DNA of 64,000 nt from Asaia sp. W19 (GCF_003994335.1 NZ_PNQZ01000025.1:62004-126003); one strand, 5' to 3'; shown: positions 28,099 to 37,491, counted from the first letter of the stretch. Notes: a model not told the origin generated them from the sequence alone. Numbers and translations: made by a program.

Positions 28099-29597
28099 TG
28101 ATGTTGGCACTTCCCGCTCTCGTTCTTATCCCGTTTATCGGGGGCCTCGCCGCCTGGCTCGTCGGGCTGCGTGGCGCTTCACGGGCTGCCTGGGCCTCGT
28201 CGCTCATCACCCTCGTTCTCATGGTGGTCCTGCTCGCGCAGGTCACCATCAGCAGCCTTGCCGCCGGGGCAGGCACGGGGGGATGGTTCGGCCATTTCTC
28301 CATGGCCTGGGTCCCGATGCTGGGTATCAATGTCCGTTTTGACATCGACGGCCTGAGCCTGGTCATGCTGTGGCTCAACGCGCTCATCTCCCTGCCTTGC
28401 GCTCTTCTGAGCGCGCGCAACGTGGCTGATCGCGCCGGATTGTTTCACTGCCTGCTTCTTGCAACGGTGGCCGGGATCAATGGCGTCTTTATGGCGACCG
28501 ATCTGTTCCTGTTCTTCTTCTTCTGGGAACTGATGCTTCTGCCGCTCTTCGGGATCATCCTGATCTGGGGCGATGCGGGCCGCCAGCGCGCCGCGCTGAA
28601 GTTCTTCCTGTTCACGCAAGGTAGCGGTCTCCTGATGCTGTTGGCCATTCTCGGCCTCGTCATCGTCAATGCGCAGCGCACCGGGGTGATCACCTTCGAT
28701 TACTTCGCCCTGTCGCAGACGGCTCTGATCGCTCCGATCGCGCCCGTGCTGATGCTCGGCTTCTTCATCGCCTTTGCGGTCAAGCTGCCGATGGTACCCT
28801 TCCATGCCTGGCTGCCTGACACCTATGCCGCATCGCCCGCCGCTGCGAGCATTCTCCTTTCAGGTGTGCTGGCCAAGACGGGTGGTTACGGTCTGATCCG
28901 CTTCGTGGTCATGCTCTTCCCTGGTGCGTCGGCGCATCTGGCACCCATCGCCATGACGCTTGGCGTGGTGGGTATTCTGTACTGTGCGTGGCTTGCAGTG
29001 GCGCAGGACGATATCAAACGCCTGATTGCCTATTCCTCCATCAGCCATCTCGGCTTTATCCTGCTGGGTGTGTTCTCGGGCACGCGCATCGGCATGGAGG
29101 GCGCGATCGCCCAGATGGTGGCCCATGGTCTGAGCACCGGCGCCCTCTTCGTGATCGCCGGGCTTCTGGAAGAGCGTCTCGGTACGCGTGACATGTCCAA
29201 GATGGGCGGGCTGTGGCCTGCCATGCCGCAATTCTCGGCGCTCGCCATGTTCTTTGCCGCTGCTTCGCTTGGCCTTCCCGGTCTGGGCAACTTTGTCGGT
29301 GAGTTCCTGGTGTTGATGGGAACGTGGCAGGTCAGCCATACCATGACGTTCTTTGCAGCGGCTGGTCTGGTTCTTTCCTCGGTCTATTCGCTCACCATGA
29401 TGCTGCGTGTCTTCTACGGTCCGAAAAAGACCGATGCGGTGGCACCGCTTGGTGCGCCTTCGGTTCCGCATCTGGCCGTTCTCGGTGTGGCAGCCCTTCT
29501 TCTCCTTGCGCTTGGCGTCTATCCGCAGCCGGTTCTGAACCTCTCGGCACCGGCCAGCCCCCATGTCGTGAGCATCGCTCAGGAGCAGGCCCAGTAA
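28095..29597 (+). CDS. nuoM: NADH-quinone oxidoreductase subunit M
   Basis: 500-residue antiporter-like proton-pumping subunit. The conserved glutamate lies in FLFFFFWELMLLPLFGIILIWG. The lysine region is AVKLPMVPFHAWLPDTYAASPAAASILLSGVLAKTG, and DDIKRLIAYSSISHLGF follows. Three consecutive in-frame ATGs (28095, 28098, 28101) make the exact start ambiguous; the first overlaps the nuoL stop. Confidence 0.96.
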   Translation: MMMLALPALVLIPFIGGLAAWLVGLRGASRAAWASSLITLVLMVVLLAQVTISSLAAGAGTGGWFGHFSMAWVPMLGINVRFDIDGLSLVMLWLNALISLPCALLSARNVADRAGLFHCLLLATVAGINGVFMATDLFLFFFFWELMLLPLFGIILIWGDAGRQRAALKFFLFTQGSGLLMLLAILGLVIVNAQRTGVITFDYFALSQTALIAPIAPVLMLGFFIAFAVKLPMVPFHAWLPDTYAASPAAASILLSGVLAKTGGYGLIRFVVMLFPGASAHLAPIAMTLGVVGILYCAWLAVAQDDIKRLIAYSSISHLGFILLGVFSGTRIGMEGAIAQMVAHGLSTGALFVIAGLLEERLGTRDMSKMGGLWPAMPQFSALAMFFAAASLGLPGLGNFVGEFLVLMGTWQVSHTMTFFAAAGLVLSSVYSLTMMLRVFYGPKKTDAVAPLGAPSVPHLAVLGVAALLLLALGVYPQPVLNLSAPASPHVVSIAQEQAQ

Positions 29598-31048
29598 TGT
29601 CTTTCTCGTTCCTCCCCAATGCGGTGCTGGTGTTGTGCCTTGGTAGCCTGGTGCAACTCGCAGCCATCTCCTGGCGGCGTCATGTGGCACGCGACGCCAT
29701 TCTGTGCGTGATCGTGCTGTTGGCGGCTCTCGCCTCCATCATGATGCCGACCTTCCTGATCATGACCGGCACCACCCCGCTTTTTGCGCCGGACACCTGG
29801 GCGTCCTTCTCAGGCGCACTGATTATCCTGTCGGTTCTGGCCATCGTTCTCATGTCGCGCCACGGCGCGATCAGCGCCGATCCGAGCGTGAACAGCGAAT
29901 ATTTCCTGCTGCTCACACTGGGCACGCTGGGTGCGGTAGCCATGACAGGCGCCGTCCATTTCGTGTCGTTCTTCCTCGGTCTGGAAACGCTCAGCCTGTC
30001 GCTTCTGGGTCTGATTGCCTTCCGCAACCAGCGCCTTGATGCGGGCGAAGCAGCGATGAAATATCTGCTGCTTTCCGGCGTGGCCTCGGCCGCCATGGTG
30101 TTCGGCTTTGCGCTGATTTATGCCGAGACGGGCGCGCTGCGTTTCGCCGCTCCGGATCTGAGCCATGCCCCGGAGCCGATCATCGGCGTCATGGGGGTCA
30201 TCCTGATCCTGACTGGCATGTTCTTCAAGCTCTCTGCCGTGCCGTTCCATCTCTGGCTGGCGGACGTTCTTGAAGGCACATCCGTGCCGGTGGCGGCACT
30301 CGTGGCTGTCACTTCCAAGATTGCCCTCTTCGCTGCCATGCTGCGCTATTTCTCGTCGGTCAATCTCTATGTGCCCAGCGCTCAGGTGAACGAAATCCTG
30401 ATCGTTGCGGTGCTGAGCATGTTGGGTGGTAACCTGATGGCGGTGGTGCAGACCGATCTGCGCCGCTTGTTGGCGGGATCGTCCATCGCCCATGTTGGGT
30501 ATCTGCTGGTGGCGTTCCTCTCACCCGGACCGTTCGGTGTGGCTTCGGCAGCATTTTATCTTGCTGCCTATGCCATCTCGACGCTCGGCGTATTCGCCAT
30601 CATGAACGGCGTGCTGCCGCAGGGCACAGACATCCGCGAGTGGCACGGCCTCTTCCGTCGCAAGCCTGCTGCGGCTCTGGCCATGTCGGTGATGCTGATC
30701 TCGCTTGCCGGTATCCCGCCTGCCGTCGGCTTCTTCGCGAAGTTCTATGTCGCGGCGGCCGGTGTATCGGCTCATCAGACGCTCCTGCTTCTGGTGCTCA
30801 TCCTGAGCAGCACCATCGGCCTGTTCTATTATCTGCGCCTGATCCTGATCATGGTGACCCCTGCGCCTGCCGACCGCGAGACGCGCGCCGAACTGACGGC
30901 GCCTACGCCGGTCAACGCTGCGCTGATCACGGTTCTCGCCTGCGCCACCATTCTGCTGGGCATCTGCCCGAGCACCCTGGTGCAGCGCAGCCAGGGCCTT
31001 GTCGTGGCTCCGACCTTGCCGGTAGCGGCTCCGGCCCAGCTTCCCTGA
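29597..31048 (+). CDS. nuoN: NADH-quinone oxidoreductase subunit N
   Basis: 483-residue antiporter-like subunit next to NuoK. HFVSFFLGLETLSLSLLGLIAF holds the conserved Glu, KLSAVPFHLWLADVLEGTSVPVAALVAVTSKIA the lysine/loop region, and TDLRRLLAGSSIAHVGYLLV the second conserved block. The ATG shares one base with the nuoM stop. It is the last nuo gene, followed within 30 bp by a strong terminator. Confidence 0.96.
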   Translation: MSFSFLPNAVLVLCLGSLVQLAAISWRRHVARDAILCVIVLLAALASIMMPTFLIMTGTTPLFAPDTWASFSGALIILSVLAIVLMSRHGAISADPSVNSEYFLLLTLGTLGAVAMTGAVHFVSFFLGLETLSLSLLGLIAFRNQRLDAGEAAMKYLLLSGVASAAMVFGFALIYAETGALRFAAPDLSHAPEPIIGVMGVILILTGMFFKLSAVPFHLWLADVLEGTSVPVAALVAVTSKIALFAAMLRYFSSVNLYVPSAQVNEILIVAVLSMLGGNLMAVVQTDLRRLLAGSSIAHVGYLLVAFLSPGPFGVASAAFYLAAYAISTLGVFAIMNGVLPQGTDIREWHGLFRRKPAAALAMSVMLISLAGIPPAVGFFAKFYVAAAGVSAHQTLLLLVLILSSTIGLFYYLRLILIMVTPAPADRETRAELTAPTPVNAALITVLACATILLGICPSTLVQRSQGLVVAPTLPVAAPAQLP

Positions 31049-31073
31049 GCCAATTCGGGTTCATGGGTCTCAG

Positions 31074-31107
31074 AAAGCTGCATGTCGCAAGGCATGCAGC
31101 TTTTTTT
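31074..31107 (+). terminator. rho-independent terminator of the nuo operon
   Basis: AAAGCTGCATG pairs perfectly with CATGCAGCTTT around an 8-nt loop and runs into seven T residues. It is one of the clearest intrinsic terminators in the window. Confidence 0.92.
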
Positions 31108-31144
31108 GTGAGCGCGAACGGGCTTTGAGCGCTATCAGGCAGTG

Positions 31145-32272
31145 ATGAGCCCCGACGTGATGAGAAGAGGCTGGTGCCCGAGCCTTCATGCCCCCATGCA
31201 GACGCATGATGGGTGGCTTGTGCGCGTCACCCCCGATCTTGAGGGGCTCGGTCCGGAACAACTCGCTTTTCTGGCCAAGTATGCAGCGCGTTTCGGCAAC
31301 GGACGCATGACGCTCACGTCGCGCGGTAACCTGCAACTGCGCGGCCTCGATGAGGTGAGTGCGCGGGATTTCCCCCAGCTCGCTGCTGCACGGGGCCTTG
31401 GCCTGGCGGATCCAGAGGCGGAATCCCGAAGGCGTATTCTCTTCGTGTCCCCCCTCGCTGGGAAAGATTCCAGTTGCGCGCCCGAGACGCTCCCCCTGGC
31501 GCGTGCGCTCGAGGCGGCGCTGATATCGTTTCCCCCTCTGTGGCGTCCGCCCGAAAAGTTCTCCCTTGCTGTCGATGGGGGCGGCCATGTTCCGGTAGGC
31601 GCGCTGCGGGCAGATATCGCTCTGCGCCATGATCGCGGGACGTGGAGGTTGTGCCATGGCCCGTCTTCCGACCTCCTTCAGCCGCATGAACTTATCGGCG
31701 CGACTGTGGCGCTTCTGAAGCGTCTGACAGCGCGCATAGGGATGCCGCGTGCCCTCCATTTGGCGCCGCCATTCATGGCGGAGGTGCCGCCTCTGATGGG
31801 GCAGTTTCTGCCCGGTTGCCATGGCGTGAAAGCGGTATTGGGCGAGGTGAGTGCCGCAAGCTGTGCTGGCATGGCGCGCGCCGGAATCAGTGCGCGCCTC
31901 ACACCCTGGCGTGGGCTCATACTGGATCAACCGTTCGAGGCCCCGGACCTCATGCATGACCCTGCCGATCCGCGTCGTCTGGCGGAGGCCTGCGCCGGGC
32001 AGGGAGGCTGTGCGCGGGGCCAGGCACTGACGCAGCGCGATGCCCTGTCTCTCGTTCCCGACCTCGGGGGAAGAACCCTCCATGTTTCGGGCTGTGCCAA
32101 GGGCTGCGCCGTACGCGATACGCGTGATGTGACGCTCGTGGCGCAGAAGGACGGGTATGATCTCATATGGTACGGCACGACCGCAGACAGACCGGTAGAG
32201 TCTGGTCTTGGCGTCGAGGACGTGCGAAGGCGTCTGCGTCAGAGCCGACACGAAGGAAGGACACCGCCATGA
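31145..32272 (+). CDS. cobG: precorrin-3B synthase
   Basis: About 375 residues. CobG is the oxygen-dependent iron-sulfur/flavin-type monooxygenase of the aerobic cobalamin pathway that precedes ring contraction. It shows the sulfite/nitrite reductase-like layout: N-terminal RRGWCPSLHAPMQTHDGWLVRV and GNGRMTLTSRGNLQLRGLD, and C-terminal cysteines in LHVSGCAKGCAV. ATG 31145 is 3 bp after an alternative GTG and follows an AGG site. First gene of the cob cluster, only 37 bp after the nuo terminator, so its promoter must be very short or lie upstream. No riboswitch precedes it. Confidence 0.88.
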   Translation: MSPDVMRRGWCPSLHAPMQTHDGWLVRVTPDLEGLGPEQLAFLAKYAARFGNGRMTLTSRGNLQLRGLDEVSARDFPQLAAARGLGLADPEAESRRRILFVSPLAGKDSSCAPETLPLARALEAALISFPPLWRPPEKFSLAVDGGGHVPVGALRADIALRHDRGTWRLCHGPSSDLLQPHELIGATVALLKRLTARIGMPRALHLAPPFMAEVPPLMGQFLPGCHGVKAVLGEVSAASCAGMARAGISARLTPWRGLILDQPFEAPDLMHDPADPRRLAEACAGQGGCARGQALTQRDALSLVPDLGGRTLHVSGCAKGCAVRDTRDVTLVAQKDGYDLIWYGTTADRPVESGLGVEDVRRRLRQSRHEGRTPP

Positions 32273-32904
32273 CCGAGGCGCATTACGAGTATAGTCGCGA
32301 TGGCGCGGCAATTTATGCGCAGTCCTTCGCCACGATCAGGGCCGAGGCCGATCTTTCGGGGTTCTCCGCCGAGGAAGCGCGTGTGGCAGTGCGGGTGATC
32401 CATGCCTGCGGTATGGTGGAAGTAACGCGCCATTTGGCTTTTGCCCCCGGATTTGTTTCCGCAGCCCGAACGGCGCTCCTGAATGGCAAGCCGATCCTCT
32501 GCGACTCCGAGATGGTTGCCCATGGTGTGACACGCGCACGCCTGCCTGCGGACAACCAGGTCATCTGCACCTTGCGTGACAGGCGCACACCCGAGGTGGC
32601 GCAGTTCATCGGCAATACGCGCTCGGCTGCGGCAGTCGATCTCTGGGGCGCCGATCTCGATGGTGCGCTTGTGGCGATCGGCAACGCTCCGACGGCGCTG
32701 TTTCGCCTGCTTGAATTGATGGCGCGCGGCGGTGTGCGCCCCGCTGCGATCATCGGCATGCCGGTCGGCTTCGTGGGTGCCGCTGAGTCGAAGGAGGCGC
32801 TGGCGGCGCTCGATACCATCCCGTGGGCGATCGTGCGCGGCAGGCTGGGCGGCAGTGCCATGGCGGCTGCCTGTGTGAATGCGTTGGCCAGCGAGAAAGA
32901 ATGA
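32269..32904 (+). CDS. cobH: precorrin-8X methylmutase
   Basis: 211 residues. CobH moves the C-11 methyl group to C-12, giving hydrogenobyrinic acid. The catalytic histidine is His45 in RVIHACGMVEV, matching the family motif. The regions DSEMVAHGVTR and IIGMPVGFVGAAESKEAL are conserved. It overlaps cobG by 4 bp and cobI by 4 bp. Confidence 0.95.
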   Translation: MTEAHYEYSRDGAAIYAQSFATIRAEADLSGFSAEEARVAVRVIHACGMVEVTRHLAFAPGFVSAARTALLNGKPILCDSEMVAHGVTRARLPADNQVICTLRDRRTPEVAQFIGNTRSAAAVDLWGADLDGALVAIGNAPTALFRLLELMARGGVRPAAIIGMPVGFVGAAESKEALAALDTIPWAIVRGRLGGSAMAAACVNALASEKE

Positions 32905-33623
32905 GCGGTATCTGCCAGATTCTGGGAATGGGTCCGGGCGATCCGGAGCTCCTGACCCTAAAGGCCGTGCGTCTGCTTGCCGGTGCTGACTGCGTGGCGT
33001 GGTTCGCCGCCTGTGGGCGCCCCGGCCATGCGCGGGTAATCGCAGGCGCGCATGTGCCCGATCACGCCGAGGAATTGCGGTTCGACTATCCCTTCACGAC
33101 CGGAGTGTCCGTAGAGGACCCGCGTTACCTGATCGAGATGGCGGCATTTTATGATGACTGTGCCGCCCGCCTCGCCAGGGAGCTTGAAAGAGGGCGGCGT
33201 ATTGCCCTGCTTTGTGAGGGTGACCCGTTCCTGTACGGTTCGGCGATGTATCTTTTCGACCGGCTGAGCCCGCATTTCCGTTGCGAGATCGTGCCGGGTA
33301 TTACTGGTATGAGCGGATGCTGGTCGGCGGCATCGCTCCCCATGGTGCACGGCGATGACGTGCTGAGCGTGCTGCCTGCGACCATGGATGAGGAAAGCCT
33401 TGTCACATGGCTGTGCAAGGGGGATGCGCATGTGATCATGAAGATCGGGCGTAATCTGGACAAGGTACGCGCTGCGCTGGCCAGGAGCGGGCGTGAAAGC
33501 AAGGCGATCTATGTGGAGCGGGGCACGCAATCGGGCCAGCTCTGCCTGCCGCTTGAACGCGCGCCTGAGAAAGCCCCCTATTTCTCGATGGTGCTCGTCC
33601 CCGGCAGGGCGCGCGCGCGGTGA
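32901..33623 (+). CDS. cobI: precorrin-2 C(20)-methyltransferase
   Basis: 240-residue SAM-dependent methyltransferase acting on C-20 of precorrin-2. The N-terminal GMGPGDPELLTLKAVRLL and CEGDPFLYGSAMYLFDRL with PGITGMSGCWSA are the family motifs that define the tetrapyrrole methylase fold. It overlaps both neighbours by 4 bp. Confidence 0.94.
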   Translation: MSGICQILGMGPGDPELLTLKAVRLLAGADCVAWFAACGRPGHARVIAGAHVPDHAEELRFDYPFTTGVSVEDPRYLIEMAAFYDDCAARLARELERGRRIALLCEGDPFLYGSAMYLFDRLSPHFRCEIVPGITGMSGCWSAASLPMVHGDDVLSVLPATMDEESLVTWLCKGDAHVIMKIGRNLDKVRAALARSGRESKAIYVERGTQSGQLCLPLERAPEKAPYFSMVLVPGRARAR

Positions 33624-34381
33624 GTGGCATTCTGTTCATCGTCGGGCTCGGGCCGGGTGCGCCTGGACAGATCACCGATGACGCGCGTGATGCGCTGTCC
33701 CAGGCGAGCGATCTCCTTGGCTACGGGCTGTATGTGACGCGGGCGCGGGCGTTAGGGGCCTCGCCACAGGCAGTCTCCCATGAAACCGATAATCGCGAGG
33801 AACTGGACCGGGCCCGTCACGCGCTCGATCTCGCTGCGCAGGGGCGGTGCCCGGTTGTCGTATCCGGTGGGGATGCAGGCGTGTTCGGCATGGCGAGCGC
33901 CGTGTTCGAGGCTGTCGCAGAAGGACCTGTCTCGTGGCGTGGGCTCGATATCAGGGTTATCCCCGGCGTGACGGCGGTGCTCGCGGTGTCAGCTCGGCTG
34001 GGTGCGCCCTTGGGGGGAGATTTCTGCGTGATCTCGCTTTCCGATAATCTGAAACCCTGGGAGGTCGTGGCGCGGCGGCTTTCTTTCGCAGCTCAGGCCG
34101 GGCTGGTGATTGCGCTTTACAACCCCCGCTCCCTGGCCCGCCCGGACCAGCTCGACAAGGCGTTCGATGTGTTGCGCGATGTGCTGCCGGCTGAGACGCC
34201 GGTCGTCTTCGCACGTGCCATCGGACGTGAGAACGAGCATGTGCTCGGCGTTCCCCTGTCTGAAGCGCGGGGCGAGGCGGCTGATATGAGCACGCTCGTG
34301 CTTGTCGGGTGCGCCCAGACGCGGCTGATCGAGCGTCCGGGCCTGAATCCGTGGCTCTATACGCTGCGTCGCATACCCTGA
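33620..34381 (+). CDS. cobJ: precorrin-3B C(17)-methyltransferase
   Basis: 253 residues. CobJ methylates C-17 and drives ring contraction. It has GLGPGAPGQITDDARDAL near the N-terminus, VVVSGGDAGVFGMASAVFE, and ALYNPRSLARPDQLDKAFDVL. It begins with GTG overlapping the cobI stop (GTGA). The 3' end overlaps the convergent cobK gene by 25 bp. Confidence 0.94.
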   Translation: MSGILFIVGLGPGAPGQITDDARDALSQASDLLGYGLYVTRARALGASPQAVSHETDNREELDRARHALDLAAQGRCPVVVSGGDAGVFGMASAVFEAVAEGPVSWRGLDIRVIPGVTAVLAVSARLGAPLGGDFCVISLSDNLKPWEVVARRLSFAAQAGLVIALYNPRSLARPDQLDKAFDVLRDVLPAETPVVFARAIGRENEHVLGVPLSEARGEAADMSTLVLVGCAQTRLIERPGLNPWLYTLRRIP

Positions 34382-35097
34382 ATCCAGGCAAGGACTTCCT
34401 CCACACTGGTGCATTCGTTGGCTGGAGGCAGAAGGGGGCGGTCGACCATCACCACTTCGATGCCGAGTTGCCTGGCGGCTTCCAGCTTGGGGGCGGTCGC
34501 GTCAGAGCCAGCATTTTTTGTCACGAGACAATCGATCTCGTGATGACGCAATAGGGTGATCTCTTCATCGAGTGCGAAAGGCCCGCGTGCGAGAATGACC
34601 AGACTTCGTCGGGGCAAGGGAAGGGGCGGTCTTTCGATGCTCCGGACGACGTAAAAATGGGGCGTATCGATGAAGGGATCCAGATCCTTGCGACCCGTCG
34701 TCAGGAAGACTCGGCGCGGTGTCTCCCCCAGAGCTTTGGGCACCTCAGCGATCGCCGCGACATGAGTCCAGTGTGCGCCCGTTCCGGGACGCCAGGCCGG
34801 TCTGATGAGACGCAGGAGGGGCAAGGCGCAAAGCGCGCAGGCTTCTACCGCATGCCGGCTCATCTGCGCGGCGAAAGGATGGGTTGCGTCGATGACAAGA
34901 TCGATCGCAGCGTCGCGCAGGGTGCGCGCGAGGCCGGCAATGCCGCCAAATCCGCCGATGCGGGTCTCGACAGGCACAGGCAATGCCGAGATTGTGACCC
35001 CGGCGAGTGAAAAAATGATATGATGCAGCCCTCGGGACTCGAGCGCCTCGCAAAGAAGCCGCGCTTCCGTGGTTCCTCCAAGGATCAGGATTTTCAT
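34357..35097 (-). CDS. cobK: precorrin-6A reductase
   Basis: 246-residue NADPH-dependent reductase of precorrin-6A. It begins MKILILGGTTEARLLCEAL, the standard CobK/CbiJ N-terminus. It contains DATHPFAAQMSRHAVEAC with the conserved ATHPFA motif, and the C-terminal DCLVTKNAGSDATAPKLEAARQLGIEVVMVDRP. It is the only cob gene on the minus strand, nested between cobJ (tail-to-tail overlap) and cobL (start sites 3 bp apart). Confidence 0.94.
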   Translation of the reverse strand: MKILILGGTTEARLLCEALESRGLHHIIFSLAGVTISALPVPVETRIGGFGGIAGLARTLRDAAIDLVIDATHPFAAQMSRHAVEACALCALPLLRLIRPAWRPGTGAHWTHVAAIAEVPKALGETPRRVFLTTGRKDLDPFIDTPHFYVVRSIERPPLPLPRRSLVILARGPFALDEEITLLRHHEIDCLVTKNAGSDATAPKLEAARQLGIEVVMVDRPLLPPANECTSVEEVLAWIQGMRRSV

Positions 35098-35100
35098 CTC

Positions 35101-36339
35101 TTGCTTTCTCCCCTCTCCCCGACAGGCGCATCACCGTGGCTGACACTGGTCGGTCTTGGCGAAGACGGGTTTGCGGCGCTTTCCCGGTCAGCGCAACGGG
35201 CAATCGCTGAAGCGGATCTGGTCATGGGGGGCAGGCGGCATCTCGCGTTGATCGAGGGGCATAACACGGGGGCTCTCATTCCGTGGTCTACTCCCTATGC
35301 GCAGTCCCTGGACAGGATCGAGGCGCATCGGGGTAGGAGGATCGTGGTTCTCGCTTCGGGAGACCCGTTCTGCTTCGGTATCGGCAGCCTGATCATGCAG
35401 CGTTTCGGACGTGAGGCGCTTGATGTTCTGCCGGGACGATCCTGCTTTACCCTTGCTTGCGCGCGGCTGGGTTGGAGCGGGCAGAATACCGGCTACGCTT
35501 CCTTGTGCGGTCGCCCACTGGCGCGCCTCGTGCCGTTGATCCAGCCGGGGGCTCGCCTGATGATCCTGAGTGCCGATGAAACGACCCCCGGTCTGCTGGC
35601 CGAGTGGCTTGTTGCCCGTGGGTGCGGCGGCAGTATCCTGCACGTGCTCGAGGCCCTGGGAGGCCCGCATGAGCGCATGCGCTCTCTGACAGCCAGTGAT
35701 CCTGTTCCCCCTGATATCGCACGGCTCAACATGGTGGCGCTGGAGATCGTGGCGGAGAGCAGTGCGACTTTGCTGCCTCTGACCAGCGGATTGCCTGACT
35801 ATCTCTTCGAGCATGACGGCCAGATGACCAAGCAAGAGGTCCGGGCCGTCACCCTGGCCGCGCTTGCTCCGCATCCAGGAGAGACCTTGTGGGATATGGG
35901 GGCAGGGTCGGGATCGATCGGTATCGAATGGATGCTGCGCCACCCCTCAAACCGCTGCATCGCGATCGAGCGCGATGCAGGGCGCGCAGCACGTATCCTG
36001 CGCAATGCCGAGGCGCTGGGCGTGCCCGAGCTTCACGTGGAACAGCGTGCATTGCCTGTCGATCTCTCGGATCTGCCCCGGCCCGACGCCGTTTTTATCG
36101 GTGGGGGTGTCGGGACTGCGGGGCTGCTCGATTCAGGCTGGAACGCTCTGGCGTCAGGCGGGCGTCTCGTGGCCAATGCGGTGACGCTTGAGGGCGAGCA
36201 GCGCCTCTTCCAGGCTTTTCAAGCATGGGGTGGTGCGCTATCGCGCATCGGCGTAGAGCGTCTAGGACCGATAGGAAATGTGTTTGGATTCAAACCGGCC
36301 ATGACAGTGACCCAGTATCAGGCTGTCAAGACATGCTGA
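35101..36339 (+). CDS. cobL: precorrin-6Y C(5,15)-methyltransferase (decarboxylating)
   Basis: 412 residues from the TTG at 35101, close to the length of characterised CobL (about 413). CobL is a fusion of a CbiE-like methylase (LTLVGLGEDGFAALS near the N-terminus and ASGDPFCFGIG) with a CbiT-like methylase/decarboxylase (about 255-400, with MTKQEVRAVTLAALAPHPGETLWDMGAGSGSIGIEWM). The frame is open back to an ATG at 35020, but that start would overlap the divergent cobK 5' end by 78 bp and add residues with no similarity. An AGGA lies 10 nt before the TTG. The start is inferred. Confidence 0.9.
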   Translation: MLSPLSPTGASPWLTLVGLGEDGFAALSRSAQRAIAEADLVMGGRRHLALIEGHNTGALIPWSTPYAQSLDRIEAHRGRRIVVLASGDPFCFGIGSLIMQRFGREALDVLPGRSCFTLACARLGWSGQNTGYASLCGRPLARLVPLIQPGARLMILSADETTPGLLAEWLVARGCGGSILHVLEALGGPHERMRSLTASDPVPPDIARLNMVALEIVAESSATLLPLTSGLPDYLFEHDGQMTKQEVRAVTLAALAPHPGETLWDMGAGSGSIGIEWMLRHPSNRCIAIERDAGRAARILRNAEALGVPELHVEQRALPVDLSDLPRPDAVFIGGGVGTAGLLDSGWNALASGGRLVANAVTLEGEQRLFQAFQAWGGALSRIGVERLGPIGNVFGFKPAMTVTQYQAVKTC

Positions 36340-36704
36340 TCGGAGGATTGGGCTGCAAGCTCGATGCCTCTCCCGAGGCCATGATTGCCGTGGTGCGTCA
36401 GGCGATTGCGGTCTGGGGTATGCCGCATAGCTTTGCGGTGCCGCCGTTCCGCCAGCATCACGCAGCGGTCGAGGCCGTTTCTGCCCTGTTTGGCCTGCCC
36501 GTCGAGATCGTAGATCTGATGGCGCTTGCCAAGGCACAGCCGCGCTGCCTGACGCATTCAGAGCGTGCGCGCATCACCATGGGATTTGGCTCCATCGCCG
36601 AGGGCTGCGCCCTTGCGGCACTCGGCCCGCAGGCACGTCTGTTGGGTGCACGCCTGGCTGGCGATGGCGTCACCTGCGCCTTCGCCATGCTCGGGGCGGA
36701 ATGA
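36333..36704 (+). CDS. cobE: cobalamin biosynthesis protein CobE (CbiG C-terminal-like)
   Basis: 123-residue small protein starting [21 protein letters not shown], with a [36 protein letters not shown]-terminal half. This is the CbiG C-terminal/CobE fold found within aerobic cob clusters; its exact role in the aerobic pathway is not well settled. ATG 36333 overlaps the cobL stop by 7 bp, and cobM begins 4 bp after its stop. Confidence 0.82.
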   Translation: MLIGGLGCKLDASPEAMIAVVRQAIAVWGMPHSFAVPPFRQHHAAVEAVSALFGLPVEIVDLMALAKAQPRCLTHSERARITMGFGSIAEGCALAALGPQARLLGARLAGDGVTCAFAMLGAE

Positions 36705-36708
36705 GCCC

Positions 36709-37491
36709 GTGACGGTTCATTTCATCGGGGCGGGGCCGGGTGCCGCCGATCTCATGACCCTCCGAGGGCGTGATATCCTGGCCAGCGTCCCGGTCTGTTT
36801 GTATGCCGGGTCAATCGTGCCGAGAGAGATTCTTGGGTTCTGCGGGCCCGAGACGCATTTTGTGGATACGGCGCCGCTTTGCCTGGACGAGATCGAGACG
36901 CAGTTCCGTGAGGCCCATGAGCGCGGCCAGGATGTGGCCAGACTGCATTCAGGAGACTTGTCGCTTTACAGCGCGGTGGCCGAGCAGGTGGCGCGGCTGG
37001 AAAAGCTAGGAATACCCTACACCCTCACGCCGGGGGTGCCGGCCTATGCTGCGGCGGCCTCGATACTCGGTCGTGAGCTTACTGTGCCGGGCGTGGCGCA
37101 ATCGCTGGTGCTGACGCGGCTCTCCGGGCGCGCCTCGGCCATGCCCGCGCGCGAAGCACTGGAGTCTTTCGCGGCGACGGGAGCCACTCTGGCGATACAT
37201 CTTGCCATTCACCGTCTGGATGAGGTGGTGCGCCGCCTGCTGCCTCTTTACGGCGCTGATTGTCCGGCTGCAGTGATTGCCCGCGCGAGTTGGCCCGATG
37301 AACGCGTCGTGCAGGCACCCCTAGGTGCTATCGCATCAGCCCTGGCCGATGCGCCCGAAACGCGCACGGCACTCATCCTGGTGGGCAGGGCACTCGATCC
37401 CGTTCTCGTGCGCGAGAGCGCGCTTTATGATCCGAACTATCAGCGACGATATCGCGGGCGTGACGAGGCATTTCCCACGAGCAGTGTCTAA
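36709..37491 (+). CDS. cobM: precorrin-4 C(11)-methyltransferase
   Basis: 260-residue SAM-dependent methylase of C-11. It begins with GTG at [24 protein letters not shown], the classic family start. [28 protein letters not shown] and [18 protein letters not shown] follow. The C-terminus ends with the typical [15 protein letters not shown]. It is the last gene of the cob cluster; a weak terminator-like stem lies downstream. Note that cobF, the step between CobM and CobK, is not in the cluster. Confidence 0.95.
   Translation: MTVHFIGAGPGAADLMTLRGRDILASVPVCLYAGSIVPREILGFCGPETHFVDTAPLCLDEIETQFREAHERGQDVARLHSGDLSLYSAVAEQVARLEKLGIPYTLTPGVPAYAAAASILGRELTVPGVAQSLVLTRLSGRASAMPAREALESFAATGATLAIHLAIHRLDEVVRRLLPLYGADCPAAVIARASWPDERVVQAPLGAIASALADAPETRTALILVGRALDPVLVRESALYDPNYQRRYRGRDEAFPTSSV

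Noticed and set aside
31000-31145. Possible cobalamin riboswitch upstream of cobG
   Set aside because: No B12 box or core elements are present and only 37 bp lie between the nuo terminator and cobG.
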